Below, in pieces: positions 50,037 through 63,396 of a stretch of DNA of 64,000 nt; position 1 is the first letter of the stretch, and every line of letters begins with the position of its first letter. The stretch lies in NCBI RefSeq assembly GCF_030848805.1, contig NC_092369.1, positions 7,229,199-7,293,198 on the forward strand, written 5' to 3'. Under the pieces are notes generated by a model, which saw only the letters and a list, made by a program, of their open reading frames with translations, had not been told where the DNA came from and ran no database searches. Made by a program: the position numbers and the translations under genes. The stretch comes from Temnothorax longispinosus (Eukaryota; Arthropoda; Insecta; Hymenoptera; Formicidae).

Positions 50037-53000
50037 TGCTGCTGCTTGGGAGCAGTGAAAAACCTCCCCTCCGTTTTCCCCTACCGGGGATAACGGGACG
50101 GAGAGGTCGCCAGGAGGCCATTAGGTAAAGTAGGTTTTGACTTATGCCATCGCGCTAGACGCCCGATATATCTCTATAAACTGCTGCATAAAATATAAGA
50201 GAGCTCGCTTCGCCGTCTATATGCGGGATACGCGCCGCGCCGCGCCGGCTTCAGGGCGAACGAGGACTCAGGCACCTGTAAGCGGCGGCTTATTGGCTTA
50301 CTTACACCTCAGAAGAAGCTGCGTCCTTTCGAGAGGCCTTCCGCCAAGCGCCGATGGTAAAATTTTCGACGTACGACATCTTCGGAGGTTCTATAATATA
50401 GACGCTTCTTTGTTCTATTTTCGATAGAAGCGACGTGAAACAGTTTGGTCCTTCTCGAAAAAATGACTTTCGATAATAACAATAAACTCTAGTTTATTGT
50501 TGCTCTAGCATAGGCAAGATCTTGGAAGCTGCATATTTTCTACAATGCGTACTCTATGCAAAATATATAACTTCATCGCATTTATCGCATACATTCGTTG
50601 TCTACGGAAATTTAAAAAAAATTTATTTTTGGAATATGTTAAAAAAAAGTCACATTTTAACAAATAAAGGTTATACGTTATACGTTGCAAAAGGGAAAGA
50701 TTTGAAATAAGTTTCTCAATCGTCTTAAATAAACGTTGTATCCCAGGAAGACGACTGTTGTTTTAATATTAAGAATAGGCGAGCACATCTAGCGCTGAGT
50801 TTGTGCGTCGAAAATGTAATCCCGTACGAACAATCTGTCGAGGTACACTTAACGAATACCTTTCACCGTTCGTCAACAGTACGATCGATTACAGCGGGCG
50901 GGATGTATGTAAGTTTAACATCGCTGTTGGAAGTTCCCAGCACCAGAGTATGCAGTTGCCGCGCTTAATATCAGCCAGGTTGTGGGGCAGTTCGCTGCCG
51001 CAGCGAATTACTTTCAGCTTCGTACTGTGTTTACCGAGTACAGAGGGAATTATTAATGACTCGTGCTTTTGGATTGCCCGTACTTGCTGCGCAGCCAGAT
51101 AATCCTAACGCCTACCGCGGAAGGTTTACGCCGGCAACGATTATCGATACGCCTCATTACTTAATAACGCGGTTGCGCATTAAGCGTGTCGAACATTAAA
51201 ACGCGCAACGATTGACGGATCAGGAAATGTCCATAAATCTTGAGTGTCGTTGTGCAAATGTTGTCAGATTTTATACACTGTGCAAAATGGAGTGTACCAT
51301 CAGACATTCACCGTTGAGATTATTCATCAAAATTCAGGTTTTCATCAATTTTTATTTATATGCCGTATTCTCTTCGTAGCGTAGAAAACATGGTTGCTCT
51401 ACATCATACGTATCAATAAGCGTTGTCAAACGGAAATCGTGAAAGCGGTCGCGTAAATAGAAAACGAGTGAGGGGAAGGTCGTTGCGATCTTTTAATTAG
51501 CAATCCCAGCGAATCCGGACAATCGCATGGTTATATCCGCGGCGGTGAACGCGACGGGGGACGTGCGTTCCGGCGGAAATCAAACTCCGCTCCCGAGATG
51601 GAGAGACCGGCGTATCTACCCTTCCGCGCACCCTCCCTCCGGACTCCGGATGCTTAACCAATTAACGGTTAGGTTAATACGATGGAAGAGGCGCGCGAGT
51701 TCCACGACTTTCACGGAAGTGCGGAACGGTGCTCTATCGGCGGCACCCTGTCTTCCGAGGTTTCTGTCTCTCCCTCGTCGTTCGTAGCCCGTCGCCATCC
51801 CGCGTCCGCGTCGTATTTCTACAGCCTGTCTGGTGGCGGCAGCGACCCCAGCCAGCAGCCGCTGCCAGCTCACCCGGAAGCTTCTAATTAATCGCGGATA
51901 CCGCGCGAAACGGTGCCGTTAATTGACGCCCGGTAATGTGATTCTTCCGCTCGGGCGCTCCCGCGCCACGCGCTCTCCTTCGTTAAAACCGAAGCAAAGG
52001 AAGCCGGATGGTTTGATTGGCTCTTTCGGTCAACTTTTTCACACAGTTCTCACCGGATAATTAATGCCTCCGGTGCTTCGCGATGCGGGTCTTCCTCATG
52101 ACCGCGGGGCATTATTCATCTGGTCCCTCAAGACGCTTCGTAAGGACTTTTGCCTTATCGACGGACCGCAATCAAGAAGTCTTTGTTTCTTTATATCGCA
52201 AACACAAAAAGAAGATAATAATGTGTATCAAGCAATATTAACACAAGAAATTTCATATATTTATAAATAAAGCAGCAATTAAAGCAAAGATAAGACGATC
52301 AGAAGCGGTAAGACAAGTTTCCAGAGTAACAGTAAAAGTTATTGACATTCTGCAGGTCATACATATACTCTCCATTATACATGTCGGTTTATAAACTTGC
52401 ATTAAGCTAACTCTGCAACAGAAGACAAATATCTGCCGTGTTTTGGACTACAAAACTTTTCTCTCTCTCTAGTTGAAAATAATGACGATCTCGACAACAA
52501 TTTAGTTTTCTGTGCAACAAAGCAAAGTAATACTAGATACGCGTATCCCATATATCGCTCCACGCTCTTTGTTTTGCGTCGACGGTTCGCGCGAAAGCTT
52601 CTACAAAAACATACATCCATATACATACTTTGCAGATTAATTCATGGAAAGCTATTTGTGGTATAGTTCACCGACGCAATCAAAAAATTAATACGTTAGA
52701 GCTTGTAGAGGAAATAGTCGCTGATATCCGGTATATATTTATCTTCCGATAAATACGAGCCTACTCGTTCATCTAGATAGGTACTCCAAGTTTAAAGGTC
52801 TGTACACCAGTGGGCCAGTCGGTCATTATTGCGCAGAGAGTTTACACACCCGATCGAGGTATACAGGGACTGCAGCAGGTCTCTGGTGTGGAATATCCCC
52901 GTGGACCGGAGCTAACGCGCAAACACGTGGGGGCCAACGTCGAAGCTGCACCGGCTAAGTGTTCCGGCTCATTAGCGCATATGCATACACGCGTGAAGGA

Positions 53001-54920
53001 TTTACACGGGATCGGTGTGCGTTACCTCGTATAGAGGTTGATTCGAGCGTGCCGGAAGCGTGCTCCATCTCTTATTTAAACTGAACGGCAGCGACGGTGG
53101 AGACGTTGGTTATGACCCCTGAATGATGGTTAAATATTATTTCCCGCGCATACAGATCTAACTATCATATTTAATGCGTGCGTATTATTAAGTATAATGT
53201 GCGTTTTGTCATTTAGGTCAGAGGAAACGTTTCAAATATTGAAATGATTGTACGTTCGGAGATGATAATCAGATATGATAATCAGACAAATTTTACTCTT
53301 ATTGTTAGACGAAATTACACATGTTATATATAGAAAGAATAACGGATTTATGACATAACGCGCTATTGTCGCGGCTTAAGTCTAAATATTAATTAGCATG
53401 AATATCAATGGCATCGGAACGAGATATTGGTTCAGATAAAACATCGCTTTTTGATATTGACTTATTTAAGGGTGTCATTAACGAATATCTGATTATGGCC
53501 GTCGTAGATCGACCAAATTGAAGTACGTAAATGCTTAACAGGGGACCATTTCGTTGCGCGCAAGAAGTAATGTCGCGCGAGTGACACTCTACCGATATAA
53601 TAATAATTAATGAAGGAGGAAGAGCGACATTACGGGCGCCGGTCCGTTTATATAATTTATCGCATAAATATTTTGCCGAACGATGCAAGTGGCAGGAAAA
53701 CGCAATACGGCCCTGCGCGGTAACATTTCCATTATGATTTACCACAATCGAGTGTAACTGTTTAGCCGGGAAACTACGGGGTATATGCGGTCCGAATAGT
53801 TCAATTAGTGCTCAAATATTTACTCCAATTGCGGCGTATCGGGACGTTATGGGCGCAACAATGAGAGAGGGTTTGGCCTCGAGTATCGTATAAAGCGCAG
53901 TGTAATCATTTGCGCCGATTACAGAAATTTGGCACGGATACAGCCGATCAAATTCGCAGACGTCTCGTATTATCCGATCGATCGTAACCTCGTCTAATGG
54001 TTTAACCTGTCGTTAAACGTCACACTCGATTTACTCCATCGACTGGGTATCTCTCGACGCGCTGCGAGCTGCGCTATTTCCGGTGCAATACCATTTTGAT
54101 TCCGAATGGTCGTCGCCACTTTTACCGATAGTAACACTCCATGCTCCAGTTTGGAAATTAAATATACAGCTGTCCATGATTAGCCTGGAATCGATTTCTC
54201 TTTGGTAAAAATTTCACTAAAAGCTATTTTTTTCATAATACTTTTAAATATTTAGCTTGATATATTTTATTAAGTATTGATTTCGATACTCCATTAAAAA
54301 TCTTGAATTACAAAAAAGGATTATGTGTTACATATTTTCAAATTTAAATTGCATCTTTTATAAATAACGATCTTATATTATTTTTAGTTATTCAGACCAA
54401 CAAAAAACTTGATAACTAAATCTAGGATACTGTATATCCAGACTTGAAACCTGTATGACATCGTCCATTTTTTATCATCGCGTTTCTGCACAGAGTCAAA
54501 TTTTGAAATATTTAGTTGCTTAACATTCCGCTCGAACTCGCTTCGTTATTGTTTGACAGAGATTAAAGAGACGGCAAGTACATTTTTCGCTCTGGAAACG
54601 CGTTTTGGCTATTTTTTTCGGTAGCTTAACGTCGGCCCACTTAGCATTTCTTTGAAAACTCGTTTCCCCTTATCTTACGTTCTCCTTTCTCTCGCGTACG
54701 CGGACCCTTCGACCTTTATCCTTGCCCATGTTTCAGTCAGGCTCATTCATTAATGCCCCTCTTATTTTGGCAGCGAAACGACTAGTGCGGCCAAGCATAC
54801 CGAGCGAGTATACAACCCTTTCGAGTTTTCCCAGCTTTCAGTTCCTTCGTCTCTTACTCTCATCGCTCGCTTTTCGGTATCCAGCAGGTTTCCTCCTCAA
54901 ATGTTGCTCACTTTTTACCC

Positions 54921-54964
54921 AACACGCACACATACACACCCAAACACACACATACACACATACA
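54921..54964. repeat. (CA)n-type microsatellite
   Basis: Imperfect ACACACATACACACCCAAAC array, GT-rich on the minus strand. Confidence 0.85.
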
Positions 54965-55310
54965 TCAGCCCGACTCGTTTCGCCAACTCTTCCGCCTTCT
55001 TCGCTAACGTACTTCTTCCTCGCCTTCTTCTATTTCCGTTTCGGTCAACTCCACAGTCAAAGAATACTCTCTTCCCTCCTTCCTTCCATCAGTCGCTTAC
55101 ATCCCGATTTCCATTAGTATAATTGCCGGAGAACTACCCGCATCTTCGGACGCGAGTCAAGGATGCGGGCTACAAATGGTTTTCCGGGGATACTTCCGCT
55201 TCCCGTTACTTCCAGCACGTGGATGCTTATTTGGATGTCTCGCCGTCTCGAGCGATCTCCCGCTATTTATCGATTGGCGTCTCTCTTCCACTCAATCACT
55301 CACTCATTCT

Positions 55311-55331
55311 TACTCTCTCTGTCTCTCTCTT

Positions 55332-55400
<69 letters not shown>
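55311..55400. repeat. Long (TC)n tract, GA on the Lar-sense strand
   Basis: An interrupted TC run from 55311 becomes uninterrupted from 55334 to 55398 (65 nt). It is the longest simple repeat in the window and generates Ser/Leu runs in one strand and Arg/Glu runs in the other. Confidence 0.97.
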
Positions 55401-55401
<1 letters not shown>

Positions 55402-57174
55402 CACTCTCGATCTTCGTCGTCACTGTTATTTTATCTCCTTCCTCTCGTTTTGTCTTATTCCGGCGGCTTTTCAGCATCGAGGTTCGTCTGCACGCACACT
55501 CTCGATCTGCAGGAACCTCTTGATTGCGGGATTCCCGGATGGAAGAGAAGAATGCGCGGCAAGTTTCCTTGCCGAGGAAATAAGTGGACTTGATCACGCA
55601 ATTGATTTTCATGACCCGACGGTAACGATTTTTCTCTCCGTCTTCCTAACCGCCCCATCGTTTGTCGCATCTGTCAGGATAGCCGGCAATCTGTACTGGA
55701 TATTTCGTGCATCGATTGGCGATGCTTCAATTTTAGGGTACTGACAATTTTAATTCAATAACGAAGATCATAAAAAAAAGAAAATCTACTAGGAAGTTTC
55801 TGAGGATACAAAAAATATAATATTTAACAATAAATTATACTTTTAAAGATAAAATACAAAAAATAACAAATTCACTACTTTATCTTCCAAATAAAAAAAA
55901 ACTTCGCGGGTTTATACGACGATTCGAGAAGTATTTAACTCACGAATGAGAAACGCGTGAACTGACACACATGTATTTAGGGAAAAACTCATGTCACAGG
56001 TTATGAGTGTCACACACCGGGTGAATGAACGAAGCTGAGAGGAGCACGTATAGGGGGCCCAAGAGGAGGCAGTTTCGCAGACGGTAAAGGTTCCGCGCGG
56101 TATAGGGGCCAAGTGGAGAGCATGAATTCCAAAGGCCAGTCAGCCGTAACCGCGGGACAGAACTTTCACAATATCCCCCTCGGCCTGTTAGCCCTCCTCC
56201 TATTCGATAAAAGTTGTAGGAATTTATCGCGCGGCCGTTTCCAACGGTATTGTAGGAAGCTGCGGCTTCAGCCATTGTGCTACTGGTCGTGTAGCATTCA
56301 AGGCGCGTGCTGCCGCTGCGCTGCGAGAGTCGGCCGCCACTCGCTTGAATGCCCATTCAACTAGCTTCTGTGTTTTCCCATATGGCGCGAGCAAGCGTTG
56401 CTTACTTTTCCACATACCATCGCTTCCGCGCGTCCATCTCGCTGCCCCTTTCCACGGCTTCGCTTCCTAAAGTGGGACTAACGAAGGATGCCCTCTGGAC
56501 CTTCGCGAGACTTGTAACAGACTTGCACTTGTAAGCGGAAGTGATGAGACGCGCGTTTCTATACGTATATGATTTAATAAAAGTTATACTTTGACGGATT
56601 TATTTCAAACAAAATTTTGAATTTCACAATGATCACTATTAGTACGCATAGAAATCATATTTAAATTATTTATAATTATAAATATTGTCCTTTCAGATTG
56701 TAAAAATTGAAGTCAGAAACAAATTTTTAATTATATGCATGTGTACGTTAATAATTCATTTTTAAAATTTACAATGTGAAGATCTTAACACAGGTAATCG
56801 GCCATTATTCGACAGAGATTTTCTGTTTCATCCTTAACCATTGATAAAAATAAGATTTTCTCAATCGTCCGTCGCTCGAAAACGGTTACCAAGAAGATTG
56901 GATTCAGTCAATTAGAGACCACAGACTTCGTCAATTAATGTGACAAGACCCAATCATGCGAAGTCGCATTTTCCGGCTTTTTCCACAACGATCGTTTCGG
57001 ATGCTTCACGCTCTCAACACGTACTATGCGCAGATCCTCTTGGATTATAATTAAGCAATTTATAGTGACTGCACGCCCACGATCGTGGAGCTTGACTTGG
57101 GAGTAACGAACACAGTGTGGTAATGGTGAAATCGTGATTTAGATTAAGGATTGAGTTAGGGAAAACCCTCGAGA

Positions 57175-57290
57175 GTGGAGAGTGGAGAACAGAGAGAGCG
57201 TATAAATATATAGACCAGAGGGAAAGAGAAAAGGAGGGAAGGAGGGGAGAGAGAGAAAGAGAGAGAATGACAATAGGTGTAGATATGCGA
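57175..57290. repeat. Purine-rich tract
   Basis: GAGAGTGGAGAGTGGAGAAC tandem-like units followed by GGGAAAGAGAAAAGGAGGGA and a GA-rich run; mostly A/G on the plus strand. Confidence 0.65.
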
Positions 57291-58824
57291 AAGGAAGAAG
57301 AGAGAATGAAGAGATGGGGAAAAAATAGAGGGATGAAAGAAAGTGAAGATGAAGTACCTCAGATGAAGGATGCTCGAACGTTGAGCCTATCCTCCAGTAT
57401 CTGCGATCCCTTCTACCATCCTGCGACCCCTCCTCCCCCGCCAGTTTCAACTCGAAGATTCGCCTGGGACAAAGGATCCGGCCACGGGGATGATTCTAAT
57501 CGAATATGATTATCTGCCATCTTCATCAGACCGCCACGTCCGCCCCCCTTCCCCAACTCTCCCTCCCATCCTCACGAGAGAGCCCTCAGGCACCGAGTTC
57601 GTCATGCGGCGGATCGGGCTCGCGGGAATTTTCTCTCAGACGAACGGATGGACGGATGGAAACGAGAGCTCGATCTGGCGAACGGGTTGCTCGATTTAAT
57701 CTACGTACTCGAGAAGTAGTCCTCCATGGAATTTCAAGTGCAAGACGAGACCGGCAATATTAAACGCTCACGCATCGGGGTATTCGGTGCTTTTCTATGG
57801 GTTATTGCTGTTGGCTCACATCGCGCGCGTTATAACAAATATAATACGGTCAAGCATTCATGTATATATGTGCGCATAAGATTTAATAATATCAGTAGAG
57901 AATCCGACGCTTCTCAGTTGGGGGCTTTTCGGAAAAGCTAGTGGATTAGAAAAAGAGAGCAATAGCGAGGAAAATAAGCAATAAAATGAGAAAGAGAGAG
58001 TGGCGAGGGAGAGCAAGTGAGGATAAAAGATGGAACGGAATTTCAGGTAAAAAGATAGAATCTTCAGAATTATTTTTCTCATTATTCAAAGCCGATTTCA
58101 TCGTCTTTTTCTATCTGCGGTAACGACGGTCTCTCCTTTAGGATTTCAACGGTTCTTCGGCCGATTCTTACGAGCTCTTCTGCGGCCGGGCACATGTTTG
58201 CCTGGAACGAGTTGCATTTCGGCGTGGCAATACCCTTTATATCGATTTTACGGCAGGCTGAGGCCGACGGTCTCGTTGCATGCGCAGCGGTCGCTAACGA
58301 ATGCATCCGTGCCACTTCGAAAAACGGCTTGCGTAAAAAGCCGCCTTTAAAAGCATATAAAGTTTGACGCGGCTTCTCTGCTCTCGGGGTTGGAATTTTG
58401 CGAAATCTCTAAAGTCTGACTTAAAACGGTCGAGCCGATTATATCTCGACTGTTACGTATTTCATCGAACATTAAGTCCATATTTTGATAATTTTCTTTA
58501 TATAAATAGATTTTATTTCATATTTTAAAATAACAATTTAGTTTAGGTCAACAAGATGTGTGTAAACGAGAGGGCAAATGTGAGGGAAAAAAGACAGGAG
58601 TTTCACTTGCTTTCTTTTCTCTACATAGAATAGAAAACTATTTTTCTAAATAACCGTCAATATTGTTGGATACTTCAGTGTTACGAAAAGAGCGAATAAA
58701 AACACGATGGTAATCGCGATGAAAGTTCGATCGACTATTTGGAAATGTCTCGAAGTTGGGAATAACGAGACGAGCGGAAATCCGATGAATGTAGCCTCGA
58801 GAAAACGCAAAGTCGATCGACATG

Positions 58825-58857
58825 CACGTACGTACGTATACGTATGTACGTACGTAC
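58825..58857. repeat. (ACGT)n / GTACGTAC tract
   Basis: CACGTACGTACGTATACGTA then TGTACGTACGTAC: a nearly palindromic tetranucleotide repeat of alternating purines and pyrimidines. Confidence 0.9.
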
Positions 58858-59071
58858 TTGCCGTCACATTTCGTCCTCGTAAACAGCCGCGTAAATAAAA
58901 CTCGTGGCAGCCGCGCGGGACACGGTACAAATTCAGGAACGTATTCAGCGGCTATTGGGACGTGGATTTCCGTCGGTGGCCGGGAACACCGTCGCCGAGC
59001 AACGGGCTATTTATTACTCTTCTCGCCACGAACGGTCCACCCCGCCTTGATGCATATAAACATGAAGAACG

Positions 59072-59094
59072 CCGGTGCGGCGGCGGCGGCGGCG
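59072..59094. repeat. (CGG)n short run
   Basis: GCCGGTG followed by about five CGG units, then CGCATAAA. It encodes an alanine run in one frame that has no other support. Confidence 0.8.
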
Positions 59095-59212
59095 CATAAA
59101 CGCTGTAAGAATTTCACGGATTTTCCCCGGGACCGGTCAAACGCTGCCGTCTTTCGCGAAATTTATATACGGTGAATAAACTGCTTTAGAATGCGTATGA
59201 TTTCAACCGACA

Positions 59213-59223
59213 CCCCCCCCCCC
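59213..59223. repeat. C11 homopolymer
   Basis: Eleven C in a row on the plus strand, thus G11 on the Lar-sense strand. Confidence 0.9.
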
Positions 59224-60298
59224 GTCTCTTCATCTTTCACGTTCTCTCATCGCGTTACTTCAAACCCACCGTTTATGCGCAGCTCCATGGCGGCGAAAGC
59301 GCGACGAGCTGGAGCTGGAGCTTGTAAAATTTTCAAAATGTTCCGAGTCCCGTTTCAGACTCGGTAATTTGAGGACGGTAAAAGCGTCGCTCGACGTTTC
59401 CCGGCGTTTTCCATCGACGTTGCATATTCCGGACGGCGGCGGAGACACAGCCGGTGATGGAAACGCCCGTGAGGGGAGGACACCGTTCGGTTCCTGACGA
59501 TAACTAATATGGCTGACCCAGCATCCCCCGGACGTGGGATAGCTTCGGCGCGGACGGTACACTTTGATGGCTTACCGAGACTCCTATCGGTCATATTAAG
59601 TAGCCGGGCATCGGACCCCCCGTCGATCCTATCTACCAGCGAGGAGAGATGGAGCCCATCCTTCAGACCGCAACTTATTCGTGCGGCCACTCGGTGCCGG
59701 GGACCGCACCCTTAAATCTTCGACCCCCTTGACCCCCATCGGCTAAACGCGCCGCAGCGCTATCCCTATATATATATCGACGAGGATGGAAATTCGAGAA
59801 GAGCGCTCGTCCTCCATGTTTATGAGAGTACGTGGAATCCAGTTTGGGCCAAAAACGAAAGCTCATCGTGGCCGCACGCGATTCAAAAGTAGCCCATCCC
59901 CAAAGACGTGAAGTATCCTGTGGATTCATTGCAGCGAAAATGGAGGACGCGATATGGAAGTGCATTTGCCGCGTGACGCAAAAAGGGGTCGCGCATGAAT
60001 ACATTGAATGTTTATAAATCTGGACGAGTATAAATCTAAATTCGACCGCGTGCAACCATCCGCAAGATGCAATATCATGCGAGCTGATGTGAACACGATC
60101 CGCCGTAATTGATTGGGGAATATTTCAGGAATATTCTGGAATTTATGCTCTCTATTGCAATGCTGCATATACATATTAAAGGCCGCGTTTATATCGCGCA
60201 TTTCGCACTGTGGAATACACGTGTGTATTTAATATGAAATGTAATCTTTACATATTGAAGGAGAGAATGAAATTTTGTATATTAGAGAATATTAAATT

Positions 60299-60388
60299 TG
60301 TGATATAAATAGAGACCGAAAACTATAACGTACAATACGATATAAAAATAATATGATATAAATAGAGAACAGAAAATCATAGTAGCAT
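60299..60388. repeat. Two-copy tandem duplication, 53-nt period
   Basis: TGATATAAATAGAGA at 60301 and 60354 is followed in each copy by a C/A-variable GAAAA-CTATA/TCATA block. A small local duplication in AT-rich DNA. Confidence 0.75.
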
Positions 60389-61266
60389 TAATAATCCGTA
60401 TTAGTCAACAATATAACATTGTGTTGCGATAATGCGAACATTGCAAAATTCCCAGAGTATTTATCAGAATTTCAGTATAGACAAGATTACTTTCGAAAAT
60501 TATATATTAATTTCGTAACAATTGTATTATCCATGCGTGTAGTTTATCTCGAAAATTTTTACAAGCCATTTGTAACACAATAGTCCGGAAGAACGTAGAG
60601 AATCCGGCTATACAACGTTAGAACGAAGGCTCTCGTATGCTAAATATAAATCCCCACTCATTCAGCAGCAACGGAAAACTCTACTTGGCGGAGGGAAGGG
60701 ACGTTGTGCCTCATACCGAAAGAGAAACTCCCCAGAGTGGTTTTCTGTCTTCGTTCGCGGACTACCGGGCAAAGTCGTCCGATTATCGAGTTTCGCGAAG
60801 TCGGACGTCGTTACAGCGTGAAATTAAAGCCAGGGCTTCTCCTCTCTCCCTCGTTCACCATCCTCCACGAGATATTCCGCGAGGGCTGAACATCGGTAAC
60901 GAGGCACTCGAGTCCAGCGTCGACAGCTCGAAGGCCAACTTATCAGAACTCACAAATAAGGACGGCCGGCGTTCTCCGAATATCCTCAATATGGATTCTA
61001 GACGCCGGAGTGCTCGCAGCGAATTTTTCAACGTTCTTTTTTCATTGCTTGCGAGCGACCAACGCCTTTTTTTTGCTTACGAAAAATCTCTCTCGTTCCT
61101 TTTCCGACTTGGCTCGCTCCCCTTTCTCTCTTTCTATGATTATTGCTCTTTCTCTGTTTTCTATTTCCGCGGTTGCACCCTCTCTCTCTCTAGCTCGTTC
61201 GACCATTATTCTAATGAAAATATGATGAGATATCATTTCGCCGACTGATTGCCCTCATTACCGGAC

Positions 61267-61291
61267 AATGCCCGCCGGCTGTGCCGGCATT
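61267..61291. repeat. GC-rich hairpin
   Basis: AATGCC...CCGGC, a TGT loop, then GCCGGCATT form a stem with one bulge. No T-run follows, so a terminator is not suggested. Confidence 0.45.
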
Positions 61292-62078
61292 TCCGGCGTC
61301 GCGCGCTCTACCTTTGATTTAAATAGCGGACGTTTTCCGCGGTACCATTTTATCCGCGGGAGACTCTTCCGGGGTTGCGTCCACCCGCTCTTCGTTTCTC
61401 AGTCGATGGTCCGTGACGATCCACATCTACGTGCGCGCAATTAGGATTCCCGCTATCAATTCCGCGGAGGGTCAGCGAATCGGTTTCCTTCGCGCCGTTA
61501 AGATCTCCGAGAGAAAGAGAGAAAGAACCAAAGGGAAACTCTGAGAATAAGATGGAAAGTCCGGTACTTCAGCGAGCGCGCTCCCGAGTTTTCCGGCTCG
61601 CGTCCCCCTTCGTCCTTCTTACGCCTCGGTCTTCGTGACTAGAAGGAGTCAGACAGACAATTCCATACCCTTCCACGAGTCTCAGGGGAAAGAGAAAAGG
61701 TTCGTCTGGCTTCGCTAAGGGAATAAGAACAATGATGACGGACACGACAGTTTCCATTTGGGGAAACTTTCCGTTCGCCTAATGCAACGTATGTCGCGAG
61801 CGAGATAAATATTGGCGGCCCAGTTGAATTTAGTATATACACTTGAAGCGAACGAGCGTTGTGTGTGGTATACGTGCGGCGCGTGCCTTCGAAAACTCGA
61901 GAGGGTAGCTTTTTAATAAATGAAGAACGACAGTGGTTAAAACATTTTCATACGGTGTAAAAGTGAATTAGCTTGTTTTAAACAAAACGCTAAATTAGTT
62001 TCTCATCTACGCGTATAATAGCATGACGATTTTTATGAAATTCCGTTATACCATAGAGAAAAATGATTAATGTATTGC

Positions 62079-62195
62079 CGCGATAGTTAACGCAAAAATC
62101 GCATCGTCGTGTATAATCGTGGCTGCGATCGTTAAAATGACAATTAGACCGCAATTTCGACTTCAAAGCGATGTCATTTTTTGTCGTTTATCGCG
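62079..62195. repeat. Imperfect inverted-repeat cluster (three related segments)
   Basis: The left arm 62079-62106 and the reverse complement of 62169-62195 share CGCGATA, AACG, CAAAAA and CATCG blocks, with three small gaps and two mismatches. A third, partial direct copy lies between them (TGCGATCGTTAAAATGAC, about 62124-62141). As RNA it would fold with a loop of about 62 nt. Confidence 0.5.
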
Positions 62196-63360
62196 ATGAT
62201 TTTTACGCGAAAATCATGTGCATTGTGAAAGGCCGCGCGTTTGCGATAAAATTGTTCCCGCCGTATTATTCTCGCTGAAATTATATGCTGCTATGTATCT
62301 GTCATTATTTCGAACATTTTCACGCATATTCAGGGGATATTATACGAATCGTTTTCGCACGCGTTATTTTTTGGCTCATAAATATCAAGTTTTTTTATTT
62401 CTTCATAAGAGGACATTGTTGTCTTAACGATGTCTGTATAACCGCTTTCATGCCGCCTCCGTGTAGCAATTTTTATGACAAAGAAAGAGAAAAAGAAGCA
62501 GATGCCGACCCTCATAATTGTATATAACAGAAAAAAACAATTTCAACCTTCTAGCCGGAGGAACAGGATGCCGAAAGCAAGCAAAAGCGCGAAAGAAATT
62601 GTCTGATAGGTACTTCCGTAGGGTCGCGCGAAGCCGATACGACATAAAAGGGAACGTGAAGGGTAGAAAAGTACGGGAAGTCGTTCCAAGGGCGGAGATG
62701 GTTCGCGACGAAGAGAGCGTCTCCTTCTCTTGAAAAAAATTAGAATCCGCTTTTTTCGGACGGCATAATTCAATTTACAAACTAAATCGAATTGACGTTT
62801 GCACCACGAAACGAACGCCCACCGGATTAGTAATCAGGTACTCAAATTTCGGTACTCCTTCTTGTCGCTTCATCTTCGGCGATATTCTTTGAAAGCCTTA
62901 AGCTTAGCCTTTCTTTCGTTTTTGCTCGACTGTTACGCGCGTTTTCTTTCTAACCGAGAGTCGCCTTGTTCGTGAGTATTTTTCGCCACTCGATGTTCTT
63001 TTACATTGTTCAACGCATCCGCGAAATCGTTTCTTTAATCGACTTTGGTTAACCACGGCTCGGAGAATGCAATTCATATAAAATCAAAATGTAACGCATG
63101 TATGGCTTATGATTGATTTATATCGTGCGGCAAATAATGTCAGCGGCCGAGTAAATAACTCGTTCAAAATATTAATTATCGATTATACCGGTCCGCACAA
63201 TGTATTCCGCGCATTTTGTTTTCCGTCGAAACAATGCGCGATGAAATTTTGATATGACTTTTATAACCGATTCAATAATTCAACATATTATTTGTTCGTC
63301 TGTTTTGTCGACATTTTTGCCGCGCGCGTAGAATAGCAACATGTCGGGCTAATGTAGAAT

Positions 63361-63396
63361 AATGATGATAATGACGATGATAATAATAATAATAAC
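63361..63396. repeat. (GAT/AAT)n microsatellite
   Basis: AATGATGATAATGACGATGA followed by a pure AAT run. On the minus strand it gives a Tyr/His-rich accidental frame. Confidence 0.85.

Larger units (their letters stand above)
47901..52000. other. Mixed intronic block, no gene seen
   Basis: AT-rich 47950-48700, CpG-rich 48720-49060 and 50000-50350, and again from 51080 onward. Open frames up to 130 codons have no domain. Includes a related arm of the 2-kb fold-back repeat, a short (AGT)n run at 49479-49493, a purine tract and a CGG run. Confidence 0.55.
52001..55800. other. Mixed intronic block, no gene seen
   Basis: AT-rich at 52150-52420, 53130-53450 and 54190-54500, with CpG-richer patches at 52820-53100 and 53600-54150. 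From 54650 to 55530 the plus strand is pyrimidine-rich. Long open frames at 55123-55744 exist only because they cross the (TC)n tract. Confidence 0.55.
55801..60600. other. Mixed intronic block, no gene seen
   Basis: AT-rich at 55740-55920, 56560-56790, 58430-58560 and 60190-60560; CpG-rich at 56100-56500, 57400-57720 and 58880-59760. Open frames are at most 126 codons and unrecognised. It contains purine-rich DNA at 57175-57360 and several microsatellites. Confidence 0.55.

Noticed and set aside
55123..55744. ORFs of up to 193 codons
   Set aside because: They run through the 65-nt (TC)n tract, giving Ser/Leu alternation, with no domain on either side.
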